This document shows positions 34,665-41,852 of a stretch of DNA of 53,348 bases, piece by piece. Location of the stretch: positions 1 to 53,348 of the forward strand of contig JARLJJ010000416.1 in the NCBI GenBank assembly GCA_031291275.1, given 5' to 3'. Each line of letters starts with the position of its first letter. The first letter of the stretch is position 1. Below the pieces are notes generated by a model. It ran no database searches. It was not told the DNA's origin and saw only the letters and a program-made list of their open reading frames with translations. Both the position numbers and the translations under genes were made by a program. The stretch is from Formivibrio sp. (GTDB lineage Bacteria > Pseudomonadota > Gammaproteobacteria > Burkholderiales > Chitinibacteraceae).

Positions 34665-36077
34665 TTAAACATCAGAAGACATACCACCAGAAGAAAGGTT
34701 AGTAGACCGAATCATTAAATAAATAGATATAGCAGTTAAAATATTCCAAAACCATTCAAAAAGACCACGGAATTTAACAATCCATTGACATAGAGGAAGA
34801 TCAAAAGAAACGGTATAAAAAGGAAATTTTGGATCGGTGCATGAATAAGTGCTAGGAATCCAAGGAACGGATGCAATAAATCCAGAAATACCACTAGGCA
34901 AAGGTTGAAAATTAGTAGGGTAATCAGGAGTAGCAGGAAAATCAGCATTAGGACCAATTAACGGAACATCCTGAGTATCAGTTTTTGAATCAGCAGTTGT
35001 ATCAGTTGAAGTAGTGGAAGTTGTCACAGGATCAGACAAAGAACCATCAGAATTAATAGTTTGAGTGGTAGTAGTTGTAACAGTAGTAACAGAATAAGGA
35101 AGAGAAGTTTTAGAAGCAGTACCAACAGCAGGTGAAGTAATTGGATTTAAAAATTTAACAGTAGAAGTTTCAGATTTGGAAGTATTGGTAGCCAAACTGG
35201 TAGCAGTGGCAGGTTTAATCTCATTCCAAACAGTATGTGCATTTGTAAAAATAACAGGATCAACAGCAAAAGCAGACATTTGAGCATAAGTTAAAGACAT
35301 AGGACTAAAAGCATCAGCAGCATCAATTAAATCTTGTTCGTGACCAGCATAATCAACATCAACCATATTATTAACAACAGAATTGAAATCATCATCAGTA
35401 GCAGGAGCAGGAGTTAAAACAGGTTGAGTAGGTGCAACATAAAAAGTGTAATTGTAAGAATAAGGTTGACAAGTTAAATAAATAGAAATGGGAGAACTAA
35501 CAACAAAAGAACAAGAATCAGTATAGAAATTTAAATTAGCTTTAATAGCAGAAACAAAACCAGAAGGAGTAGAGCAAAAATAAATACCAGAACCAGTATT
35601 ATTATTACAATACGAAGTATTATCAGAAGTACGCAAAGGTGTTTTTAAATATTCCCTAGTATCAGATTGCCATTGTAAACCGGCAGAAACAACTTTATCT
35701 AAAACCCATTGCGTAATTAAACCAGAAACAACCATAGCAGGAACAATCTTACCTTGTTTTAATGCAGAAACAAGACCAGATTTAACAGCAGTTTTACCAA
35801 CAGAAATACCAGTTTTAATAGAAGCTGAAATAGAAGATTTAGCAGTACCAATAGAGTCAATAGCAACATTGGCAGTATTGTTAACAATAAAGTTATCGGC
35901 AGTTGATGTAATAGGACTGGTCATTTGAGCAATCTGATTAGAAATTGAAGCACCAGGTGCACTCTGAACAATGACCGTGCCATCACTAGCCGTTGCAATG
36001 ACTGAAGGCCCGACGAACGCAGCGGGAAATGCAGAAATCGGGAAGAGTAATAAAAAGAAAAAAAGGATTCGGAACAT
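34665..36077 (-). CDS. gpIII-like adsorption protein
   Basis: Minor coat protein that binds the host receptor, often a pilus. The 470 residues have a signal peptide (MFRILFFFLLLFPISAFPA), a variable exposed N-terminal region with paired cysteines, a Thr/Ser-rich linker (about 310-370, containing TTTTTQTINSDG), a conserved cysteine region and a C-terminal membrane anchor (FEWFWNILTAISIYLMI). This order is that of gpIII proteins. The gene is very rich in A and T compared with the host. It is followed 11 bp later by the gpVI-like gene. Confidence 0.8.
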   Translation of the reverse strand: MFRILFFFLLLFPISAFPAAFVGPSVIATASDGTVIVQSAPGASISNQIAQMTSPITSTADNFIVNNTANVAIDSIGTAKSSISASIKTGISVGKTAVKSGLVSALKQGKIVPAMVVSGLITQWVLDKVVSAGLQWQSDTREYLKTPLRTSDNTSYCNNNTGSGIYFCSTPSGFVSAIKANLNFYTDSCSFVVSSPISIYLTCQPYSYNYTFYVAPTQPVLTPAPATDDDFNSVVNNMVDVDYAGHEQDLIDAADAFSPMSLTYAQMSAFAVDPVIFTNAHTVWNEIKPATATSLATNTSKSETSTVKFLNPITSPAVGTASKTSLPYSVTTVTTTTTQTINSDGSLSDPVTTSTTSTDTTADSKTDTQDVPLIGPNADFPATPDYPTNFQPLPSGISGFIASVPWIPSTYSCTDPKFPFYTVSFDLPLCQWIVKFRGLFEWFWNILTAISIYLMIRSTNLSSGGMSSDV

Positions 36078-36088
36078 GAAGCGCTCGC

Positions 36089-36126
36089 CCTGTAGGTTTT
36101 GCGGCCAGAGGCCGCCAACCTACAGG
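36089..36126 (-). terminator. Strong hairpin between gpVIII and gpIII genes
   Basis: CCTGTAGGTT at 36089-36098 pairs with 36117-36126, and inside it GCGGCC pairs with GGCCGC around an AGA loop. M13 has a terminator at this same place to keep gpVIII far more abundant than gpIII. No T-run follows here, so it may act by partial termination or by protecting the gpVIII mRNA end. Confidence 0.6.
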
Positions 36127-36172
36127 CGGCGGCGCTTAGAGGAAAGATGGGAAGCCGAAGCCTCCCAAGGTA

Positions 36173-36418
36173 TTACACAAGCCCGGAAATCAGACGTTTG
36201 CCGAAGCGGAACACCATGACCGCAGCCAGTACACCGATAGCAATAGGTACGATTGCAGTCAGCATGGTGATGGCATTAGCGCTAACAGTTGTAGCACCAG
36301 TGGTAACAGCCGTAATCACGGCAGTACTGGGATCATCAGCCATAGCGGCGGCAGAGCCCAGAAGACCAGCAATACCAATAGCAAAAGAAGCAGCAACAAA
36401 CTTGAGTTTTTGAAACAT
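36173..36418 (-). CDS. Major coat protein gpVIII
   Basis: The main capsid subunit, made as a precursor in the inner membrane. The 81-residue product starts MFQKLKFVAASFAIGIAGL and has a signal peptide ending in AMA (residue 27). The mature 54 residues have the gpVIII layout: an acidic start (DDPSTAV), a hydrophobic helix (MLTAIVPIAIGVLAAVMVF) and a basic DNA-facing end (RFGKRLISGLV). The ATG at 36418 follows GGAG; longer readings of the same frame overlap the upstream 36-residue gene and are not real. A strong hairpin follows the gene. Confidence 0.9.
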   Translation of the reverse strand: MFQKLKFVAASFAIGIAGLLGSAAAMADDPSTAVITAVTTGATTVSANAITMLTAIVPIAIGVLAAVMVFRFGKRLISGLV

Positions 36419-36434
36419 GGTATATCTCCAAAAG

Positions 36435-36545
36435 TTACAACAAGAAAAGCAGCCGGCGAGCGAACTGCATGAAAAAGCCACTTGTAAAACCAAATGCCCA
36501 AGCAGCCAGAATCCACCAAATAAGATTGAGGTCAAAATCAGCCAT
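36435..36545 (-). CDS. 36-residue phage membrane protein (gpVII/gpIX-like)
   Basis: A very short gene starting at the ATG at 36545. The product begins MADFDLNLIWWILAAW, has one membrane helix and ends with ARRLLFLL. It lies directly upstream of gpVIII, where M13 carries gpVII and gpIX (33 and 32 residues), the proteins at the tip that leaves the cell first. It starts 2 bp after the stop of the preceding 39-residue frame. Identification rests on size, hydrophobicity and position. Confidence 0.65.
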   Translation of the reverse strand: MADFDLNLIWWILAAWAFGFTSGFFMQFARRLLFLL

Positions 36546-36547
36546 GA

Positions 36548-36667
36548 TTAAAAACCATCAAACTGAGTAAAAAAATAAATACCAATGGCAACAGCAAATA
36601 AAAGAAATGAGCAAAGATAAAATGAAAAAACAAATATATAATCGGAGATTGATTTATTTTTAGCCAT
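36548..36667 (-). CDS. 39-residue phage membrane protein (gpVII/gpIX-like)
   Basis: A short gene with ATG at 36667. The product begins MAKNKSISDYIFVFSF, is almost entirely one hydrophobic helix and ends in YFFTQFDGF. Its start overlaps the stop of the upstream 44-residue gene by 8 bp (ATGGCTAA), which favours translational coupling. It is a candidate tip protein or assembly peptide. The support is layout and overlap only. Confidence 0.55.
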   Translation of the reverse strand: MAKNKSISDYIFVFSFYLCSFLLFAVAIGIYFFTQFDGF

Positions 36668-36794
36668 AACGTTGACCTGATTGGAAACCAAGCGCAAAAA
36701 CAACTACAAGGCCGACAAAGAGAAGGCCACGTAACCAAAGAATTAAATTAACAGTATCAAGAGTGACACCAGATGCAACGGTAGAAGCATCCAT
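36660..36794 (-). CDS. 44-residue phage membrane protein (gpVII/gpIX-like)
   Basis: A short gene with ATG at 36794, overlapping the stop of the DUF4124-like gene by one base (TAATG). The product begins MDASTVASGVTLDTVNL, has one membrane helix (LRGLLFVGLVVVFALGF) and a short polar end (QSGQRYG). The shape, a short polar start, one helix and a basic end, fits a virion-tip protein of gpVII or gpIX type. The function is inferred from position. Confidence 0.6.
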   Translation of the reverse strand: MDASTVASGVTLDTVNLILWLRGLLFVGLVVVFALGFQSGQRYG

Positions 36795-37030
36795 TATTTA
36801 GAATCCTTAGGATTATCTAAAACGGGTTTATTGGTAGCTTTTGGATCAATAATATTTTCAGTTAAATGAATTTGTTTGCCGGATTCAGAATTGACTTTAA
36901 GACAACCCTGATCTGTATAAATCGTTTTCTTTGATTGAGTATTAATGCACCGGTAAATATTCGCGAATGCATAAACACCAGAAAAAGAAGTGATAGAAAC
37001 AAAAATGGCAAGATGGGCGAAGTTAGACAT
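36794..37030 (-). CDS. Secreted DUF4124-like phage protein
   Basis: A 78-residue protein with a signal peptide (MSNFAHLAIFVSITSFSGVYAFA) and a short mature domain with the pattern IYRCINTQSKKTIYTDQGC, which resembles the DUF4124 module (Y-x-C, then YTD-x-x-C) seen in many proteobacterial envelope proteins. The two cysteines probably form a disulfide. Its start overlaps the gpII stop by one base. The role in the phage is unknown. Confidence 0.65.
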   Translation of the reverse strand: MSNFAHLAIFVSITSFSGVYAFANIYRCINTQSKKTIYTDQGCLKVNSESGKQIHLTENIIDPKATNKPVLDNPKDSK

Positions 37031-38505
37031 TATGCTGCCACCTTTTCATTTTCAATATTTGAAGCAATACGCATACGACGCAAAGCAATCATATCCAGCA
37101 TATCGGCAGGATGAACACAGAAAGGGGAATCTCTGCGAATTGGAATTGCACAAATTCGACTGCTGCCACGGAATGGCTGAAAATTGCGCGGAAGCATGGT
37201 TTCTTGATCTGGCAAAATTTGAACGTCCGATTTATGCCAAGAAATACCTACGCTTTCCAAATCAGACCGGTTTTTATAAAAGCTGGATTTGTCGTAATCC
37301 AATCTGATCAATGCCTCACCCTCAGCACTCAAACGCATCCAGAAGCCTAAAAGATTCTTGGCGCGTGCTTTGGTGAATTGATCCATTAACCGGCCACGTA
37401 CCGCCTCATGAGTGCGCACAGTTTCCATTTCGCTTTTTCCTTCATGCAATAACTTATACATTTCATTTTCATAAACAGAGATTAAATATTCATCCGTAAC
37501 TTCATCAATTAAAGGGTAACGTTCACCCATTTCATATTCAAATGCATTAACAATACAATCGTGCTGTTCAATTTTAAACTTGGCTTTTTCTTCTTTGTAT
37601 TTTGATTCTGGCATATTGATATCATCAGTATTAAATGACATATGCTTTGCATTACTCAATTTTTCATCAACAGATTTAATGTTTTTTGATTCGCGAAAAT
37701 CATAAGTAAGCTTGGGCGCATTAATCTGGACTTCACAACGAAGACGACGATATGCAAGACGCACAAAAGAACCGACGAATTGACCATCTTTTCTTTTCTG
37801 CATATTGATTTTTTTGAAGGCCCAATCAACCTTTTGATTTTCAGACCAATTGGGAAAACGAGATTCGGCAACAATCGGCAACATGCGAGCAATACGCTTC
37901 AAGTCGTGTTCAACGAATTCGGGGCCTTTGTGATACAAGCGCAACGTGGTCATTTCGCCCGGGAAGTGCATGGAGTGCTCGCCATGCTTGGATGCAGATG
38001 CAGTACGACGCGGAAAGCGTGCCTTGCTCAATGCACGGAAAAACTCGGCAATACCCATAGGGTGAAGATCAAACATTTCAGCCCAATCGACCCGACGTAC
38101 TTCCCAGCCGCGATAGTTAGGAAATTCATAGTCCGGGTTCATAGTGGGATTGATCAGCAGTTCAATGGTTGAGAGAACCAAACGGGCAGTAGTCGGAAAG
38201 TCGCAAGGTGAACCGTAGACGTTATGCCCATGGAGAATTTTGGGCGCTGAACATTCAATCAGCAGGTAAGGGCGGGAGGGGAGGAGCTCACAACGCCCTT
38301 TTATGTTTTTGTACTCATCGCGCATGACTTTGAAACTCACCCGGCTGTCATAACTGCCTTGAAGCTGGCCAGAAGTCATTTCATAGAGCATTTCACCGGT
38401 TTTCAGGTCCAAACCAGAACGCAAAACACTCTGAGATTCATAGTAGGCGGCAGCGACTTCTTGCAGGTATGGAGAGCGAAGTTTAAGAGTGTCGATTGCC
38501 ATCAT
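37030..38505 (-). CDS. Phage replication initiation protein, gpII/gpX type
   Basis: Rolling-circle initiator that nicks the phage double-stranded form at its plus origin. The 491-residue protein resembles the phage/plasmid replication protein II/X family: an N-terminal segment MAIDTLKLRSPYL, a central region with GWEVRRVDWAEMFDL, TTLRLYHKGPEFVEHD (candidate nicking tyrosine in RLYHKGPE) and RCEVQINAPKLTYDF. It begins with two ATG codons in a row and a weak ribosome site. It lies second in the operon, after the ssDNA-binding gene, from which it is separated by two small hairpins. Confidence 0.85.
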   Translation of the reverse strand: MMAIDTLKLRSPYLQEVAAAYYESQSVLRSGLDLKTGEMLYEMTSGQLQGSYDSRVSFKVMRDEYKNIKGRCELLPSRPYLLIECSAPKILHGHNVYGSPCDFPTTARLVLSTIELLINPTMNPDYEFPNYRGWEVRRVDWAEMFDLHPMGIAEFFRALSKARFPRRTASASKHGEHSMHFPGEMTTLRLYHKGPEFVEHDLKRIARMLPIVAESRFPNWSENQKVDWAFKKINMQKRKDGQFVGSFVRLAYRRLRCEVQINAPKLTYDFRESKNIKSVDEKLSNAKHMSFNTDDINMPESKYKEEKAKFKIEQHDCIVNAFEYEMGERYPLIDEVTDEYLISVYENEMYKLLHEGKSEMETVRTHEAVRGRLMDQFTKARAKNLLGFWMRLSAEGEALIRLDYDKSSFYKNRSDLESVGISWHKSDVQILPDQETMLPRNFQPFRGSSRICAIPIRRDSPFCVHPADMLDMIALRRMRIASNIENEKVAA

Positions 38506-38530
38506 GCGATTCCGGAAATTACGGACTGGT

Positions 38531-38588
38531 TCGGGGTGCTACATCCCGAAAAGTGATTTTTTTGGGGCCACCGAAGCAACCCCAAAAA
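38531..38588. other. Two small hairpins between ssDNA-binding gene and gpII gene
   Basis: TCGGG/CCCGA at 38531-38549, and TTTTTGGGG at 38559-38567 paired with CCCCAAAAA at 38580-38588. They lie just upstream of the initiator start, so they could control its translation, as ssDNA-binding protein does for gpII in M13, or be part of the origin. Neither is followed by a T-run in the direction of the operon. Confidence 0.4.
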
Positions 38589-38595
38589 CCACAGT

Positions 38596-38910
38596 TCAGG
38601 CAGCGTTTTGCAAGTGCGGTTTTTGCACTGCACGAACATCGACCACTTCAGTTTGCATACGGCCAAAACGGGGGACCACATCAGTCACCAGATCCAATTC
38701 ACAAGGCAGGGTGAAGGTGCCAAATTTGTTAAAACAATCGCGTGATAGCGGGATCTGTTGGACCTCAACACCAAAGCCGGTTTTGTTCATATTGGGCAGT
38801 GCAACCGGTTCAAACTTGCTGGCGATGCTCACCTGGTAGAAGTCATACGGTTTGCCAGTGTCTTTTTTGGTGCCTTCCATGTGCACCGCGTTCAATACAA
38901 GCGCTTTCAT
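38596..38910 (-). CDS. Phage single-stranded DNA-binding protein, gpV-like
   Basis: A 104-residue cytoplasmic protein at the head of the replication operon, the usual place of the gpV-type protein that coats new plus strands before packaging. It begins MKALVLNAVHMEGTKKDTG and contains beta-rich segments (YDFYQVSIASKFEPV, FGVEVQQIPL, CELDLVTDVVPRFG) compatible with an OB fold. The ATG at 38910 follows AGGGA at 7 bp; a TTG start 15 bp earlier is less likely. The family assignment rests on size, fold-like pattern and position. Confidence 0.68.
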   Translation of the reverse strand: MKALVLNAVHMEGTKKDTGKPYDFYQVSIASKFEPVALPNMNKTGFGVEVQQIPLSRDCFNKFGTFTLPCELDLVTDVVPRFGRMQTEVVDVRAVQKPHLQNAA

Positions 38911-38980
38911 ATCTATCCCTTTCAATCCATAATCGAAAAATCAGAGGCCGGTAACGGCATGACAAATTAAAGAAGCAATG

Positions 38981-39023
38981 TATCCAGCTGACTACGATGC
39001 AATATATATCCAGCTGACTACGA
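38981..39023. promoter_or_regulatory. Tandem 17-bp direct repeat, candidate operator
   Basis: TATCCAGCTGACTACGA occurs exactly twice, at 38981-38997 and 39007-39023, 26 bp apart. The repeats lie in the divergent region between the ssDNA-binding gene and the regulator, 14 bp before the regulator ATG. The spacing of about 2.5 helical turns and the position suggest binding by a phage regulator. A possible minus-strand -35 box (TTGTCA, 38965-38960) is adjacent. Confidence 0.55.
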
Positions 39024-39037
39024 AGTCAAGGAAAATT

Positions 39038-39448
39038 ATGAAAACGTTCATCGAGTACGTTGACGAAGCGCAAAAGAAGCTTGAAATGAATGACGGTGCT
39101 TTCAGCAAGCACATCGGTGGCGGTGACAATCGAACACTCGTAAGCGGATGGCGAAACCGAGGAAGCACACCAGAGGATTACTACTGCATTGTGATCGCAG
39201 AGATCCTAAATGTAGATCCGCTGGAAATCATTGCCGCAGCGAATTACAGCAGGACGAAGGACGAAGCCAAGAAGACATGGTGGGAAAATTTCAGCAAGCA
39301 ACACGTCAAGACCGTGGTCGGCGTGTTGCTCGGTCTGGCAATTTTATTAAATGGCTTTGGCGCCACCACGGGCGCTAGCCAAGTAACCGCAGCAGCGGTT
39401 ATTTCTGCGGTTCTAGTACTTCGTATAATGTATATTATGTCAAGTTAA
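39038..39448 (+). CDS. DUF3693-like phage-associated regulator spanning the recombination site
   Basis: A 136-residue protein of the type found at the attP end of Xer-integrating filamentous phages. The N-terminal half looks like a helix-turn-helix (FIEYVDEAQKKLEMNDGAFSKHIG, then RTLVSGWRNRG), and the C-terminal part is hydrophobic (TVVGVLLGLAILLNGFG and a second helix). The start at 39038 follows AAGGAAA; the upstream part of the frame covers the repeat operators. Codons 114-131 lie in the 53-bp repeat, and the last five codons (YIMSS) come from host dif DNA. In the circular phage they would be TTLRQ. It is read opposite to the structural operon. Confidence 0.72.
   Translation: MKTFIEYVDEAQKKLEMNDGAFSKHIGGGDNRTLVSGWRNRGSTPEDYYCIVIAEILNVDPLEIIAAANYSRTKDEAKKTWWENFSKQHVKTVVGVLLGLAILLNGFGATTGASQVTAAAVISAVLVLRIMYIMSS
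39378..39430 (+). repeat. Right copy of the 53-bp direct repeat (attR side of prophage)
   Basis: Identical to 32046-32098. It forms the 3' part of the phage regulator gene and ends with the XerC arm of the dif site plus two central bases. The distance to the left copy, 7332 bp, is taken as the phage length. Confidence 0.9.
39418..39445 (+). other. dif: Chromosome-dimer resolution site dif (XerC/XerD)
   Basis: XerC arm ACTTCGTATAA, centre TGTATA, XerD arm TTATGTCAAGT. Centre and inner arms are identical to E. coli dif, with changes only at outer positions. The complete site is restored on the right side of the prophage, so dimer resolution is probably intact. It marks the terminus of this replicon. 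Confidence 0.9.
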
Positions 39449-39509
39449 CTGCATAGGAACATCAGCAACAACCCCTAAATCACTTATTAAATCATTTTGA
39501 TCACTACCG

Positions 39510-40133
39510 CTACGATGTGAATGGCACTTTATCCAAACTCAATAGCCGTTCACAGTAGCGCGCGATCAAGTCAATTTCCAGATTCACGCTGTCGCCGGCC
39601 TGGATATCGCCCAGGTTGGTGACCGCCAGCGTATGCGGAATCAGGTTGATGGAGAACTCACATCCATCTGCGACATCTGTAATGTGATTCGTTGTGAGCG
39701 ATACGCCGTTCACTACCACCGAACCCTTGATGGCCAAATACTTGGCCAGGTTCTTGGGCGCACGCACCACCAATTCGCGGTTTTCGCCAATGGAATTGAA
39801 ACTGATTACTTCCCCGACACCATCCACGTGTCCGGACACCATGTGCCCCCCCAGCATGTCGCCCAGGCGCATCGCTTTTTCCAGATTGACGCGTGTGCCT
39901 TGCCGGTCGAGCCCGGCGGTGCAATGCAGCGATTCTTCGGATACATCGATCTGGTAGCGGTGAGAATCCAGTTTGTGGGTCACCGTCATGCAGGCGCCAC
40001 TGTGGGCGATGCTGTCACCCAAGCCGATATCGTCCAGACTGAGTTCAGGAGCAGCAATGGTCAATCGGACGCCACCGGGGAATTTTTCCAGTTGTTCGAT
40101 CACGCCAACTGCCTGAATGATGCCGGTAAACAT
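39510..40133 (-). CDS. ribE: Riboflavin synthase, alpha subunit
   Basis: Cytoplasmic enzyme that makes riboflavin from two molecules of 6,7-dimethyl-8-ribityllumazine. The 207 residues start with the invariant MFTGIIQAVG and consist of two similar beta-barrel halves; SGACMTV and VNGVSLTTN are the paired family motifs, with GHMVSGHVDGVG between them. The start at 40133 follows AAGGAG. It is the last gene of a ribD-ribE pair, 11 bp after ribD. The filamentous prophage and dif lie just beyond its 3' end. Confidence 0.95.
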   Translation of the reverse strand: MFTGIIQAVGVIEQLEKFPGGVRLTIAAPELSLDDIGLGDSIAHSGACMTVTHKLDSHRYQIDVSEESLHCTAGLDRQGTRVNLEKAMRLGDMLGGHMVSGHVDGVGEVISFNSIGENRELVVRAPKNLAKYLAIKGSVVVNGVSLTTNHITDVADGCEFSINLIPHTLAVTNLGDIQAGDSVNLEIDLIARYCERLLSLDKVPFTS

Positions 40134-40144
40134 GAGTTTCTCCT

Positions 40145-41263
40145 TTACTGTGCCGTTTGCGGCAACAGCGTATTCAATTCGGTAAAGCGCAGGGTCCACT
40201 TCAGATCGGGACCGCAGTCGGTTTTTTCCAGTACACGCGGGGCCAATTTTTGCGGCAAGCTGTGCAGTTCAAGATTGGCCACGCCGCGGGCCGGATCGCC
40301 GATCAATACCGGTGCCTGATAAAGCACCAGATCATCGACCAAACCGGCCTTGAACAGGCTGCCAACGAGCTCTGCCCCGGCTTCAACCGTCACCTCGTTG
40401 CAGCCGCGACGACTGAGCGCTTCCAACAGCGCCTGCAAATCGACCCGGCCCTTGTTGCCAGCCATGACCACCACTTCGGCACCCGCTTCCTGCAGGGATT
40501 TGGATCGCGCAGTATCCGCTCCGCAACAGGCAATCAGTACGCCCGGTGTTTGCAGTATTCGGGCATCCGCAGGGGTACGCAGTTGGCTGTCGACGATCAC
40601 CCGCAGTGGTTGTCGTCCGGTATCCAGCTCACGCACGGTCAGTTGCGGGTTGTCCAGCAATACGGTGCCGATTCCGGTCAGCATGGCGCAGGAGCGGGCG
40701 CGCAATTGCTGCACATCGGAGCGCGATTCTGCGCTGGTGATCCATTGCGATTGCCCGTCCAGCAAGGCGGTGCGACCGTCAAGGCTGCAGCCAGTCTTCA
40801 CCCGCAGCCAAGGTCGGCCGCGCACCATGCGCGAGACAAAACCGATATTCAGCTCGACCGCTTCAGTTTCCAGCAAACCGCTGCCCACTTCGATGCCGGC
40901 TGCGGCAAGCCGTGTCAGCCCTCGTCCAGCAACCAGCGGATTCGGGTCGCGCATCGCGGCCACCACACGAACCACTCCAGAGGCGATCAGCGCATCGGCG
41001 CAAGGCGGTGTACGGCCATGATGGCTGCAGGGTTCGAGCGTGACATACGCCGTAGCTCCATGAGCCTTTTCTCCAGCAGCGCGCAAGGCATGGATTTCGG
41101 CATGTGGCTCGCCGGCGCGCAAATGCCAGCCCTCGCCCACCACTTGGCCATTACGGACCAGTACGCAACCAACCCGTGGATTGGGCATCGTGGTGTATAG
41201 GCCGCGAGCGGCCAGCACCAGCGCCTGGCGCATGAAAGTTTTATCTTCGATGGAAAAAGTCAC
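40145..41263 (-). CDS. ribD: Bifunctional riboflavin deaminase/reductase RibD
   Basis: Catalyses two early riboflavin steps: deamination of the pyrimidine and reduction of its ribosyl side chain. The N-terminal deaminase domain has the zinc motifs PHAEIHAL and PCSHHGRTPPC; the C-terminal reductase domain begins around residue 150 with RPWLRVKTGCSLDGRTA and contains TGIGTVLLDNPQLTVR. The 372-residue length is normal. It begins with GTG at 41263, preceded by AGGA. It starts 3 bp after the nrdR stop, an arrangement common in betaproteobacteria. Confidence 0.95.
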   Translation of the reverse strand: MTFSIEDKTFMRQALVLAARGLYTTMPNPRVGCVLVRNGQVVGEGWHLRAGEPHAEIHALRAAGEKAHGATAYVTLEPCSHHGRTPPCADALIASGVVRVVAAMRDPNPLVAGRGLTRLAAAGIEVGSGLLETEAVELNIGFVSRMVRGRPWLRVKTGCSLDGRTALLDGQSQWITSAESRSDVQQLRARSCAMLTGIGTVLLDNPQLTVRELDTGRQPLRVIVDSQLRTPADARILQTPGVLIACCGADTARSKSLQEAGAEVVVMAGNKGRVDLQALLEALSRRGCNEVTVEAGAELVGSLFKAGLVDDLVLYQAPVLIGDPARGVANLELHSLPQKLAPRVLEKTDCGPDLKWTLRFTELNTLLPQTAQ

Positions 41264-41266
41264 GAC

Positions 41267-41719
41267 TTATTCCTTGTTTGCTTCCCGGATCGCATCGCTA
41301 AAATCGTCCAGATCCTGAAACGAGCGGTACACAGACGCAAAGCGTACGTAAGCCACTTTGTCGAGTTTGGCGAGTTCTTTCATTACCAACTCACCAATTT
41401 GACGCGACGGAATTTCACGTTCGCCGGAAGCAAGGACTTTCTGGGCAATGCGGTCGATAGCTTCATCAACAAGTTGCGTTGGAACGGGTCGCTTATGCAG
41501 TGCGCGCTGAAAGCTGACGCGCACTTTTTCTCGTTCAAACTCTACACGCTGGCCATTTTGCTTGACGACCTGCGGCATGCGTACTTCTGCGGTTTCAAAG
41601 GTGGTAAAGCGCTTTTCGCAGGCCGCACAGCGACGGCGACGGCGAATCACATCACCCTCATCGGAAACGCGCGAATCGACAACCTGGGTATCAAGGGAAC
41701 CACAAAACGGGCATTTCAT
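41267..41719 (-). CDS. nrdR: Transcriptional repressor NrdR
   Basis: Zinc- and nucleotide-binding repressor of ribonucleotide reductase genes. The N-terminal zinc ribbon has CPFCG with the second pair CAACEKRF, followed by the ATP-cone domain ([16 protein letters not shown], then [14 protein letters not shown]). At 150 residues it has the family length. It sits between glyA and ribD as in many beta- and gammaproteobacteria. No nrd gene lies in the window. Confidence 0.96.
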   Translation of the reverse strand: MKCPFCGSLDTQVVDSRVSDEGDVIRRRRRCAACEKRFTTFETAEVRMPQVVKQNGQRVEFEREKVRVSFQRALHKRPVPTQLVDEAIDRIAQKVLASGEREIPSRQIGELVMKELAKLDKVAYVRFASVYRSFQDLDDFSDAIREANKE

Positions 41720-41794
41720 TGAATGGTGCTCCCGGGGTAAAGCTCAGATCAAAAAACGCATCGCCTGCTCTTTTGCGTCTGTGGCAGGCCACCA

Positions 41795-41828
41795 GAAAAA
41801 CCGAAGGGTGGGACAACTGCCCCACCCT
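41795..41828 (-). terminator. Rho-independent terminator after glyA
   Basis: AGGGTGGG pairs with CCCACCCT around an 8-nt loop; on the minus strand a run of five T residues follows shortly after. It lies 25 bp beyond the glyA stop. Confidence 0.8.
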
Positions 41829-41852
41829 ATTCATTACAACTACCAGAAGTAT

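Larger units (their letters stand above)
32086..39430 (-). mobile_element. Filamentous phage (inovirus) prophage integrated at dif
   Basis: The distance between the two 53-bp repeats gives a 7332-bp phage unit, normal for inoviruses. The gene set is diagnostic: gpII-type initiator, ssDNA-binding protein, micro coat proteins, gpVIII with signal peptide, gpIII, gpVI and a Zot/gpI ATPase in that order on one strand. No integrase is present, which fits Xer-mediated integration at dif. No gpIV secretin is present. The structural part (about 33300-36000) is clearly richer in A and T than the host genes. Confidence 0.93.

Noticed and set aside
36419..36535. N-terminal extension of gpVIII by 39 residues
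   Set aside because: It would overlap the 36-residue gene in another frame and place residues before the signal peptide; GGAG and the family layout support the ATG at 36418.
40157..41200. Open frame of 347 codons opposite ribD
   Set aside because: Shadow of ribD codon usage; ribD motifs are unambiguous.
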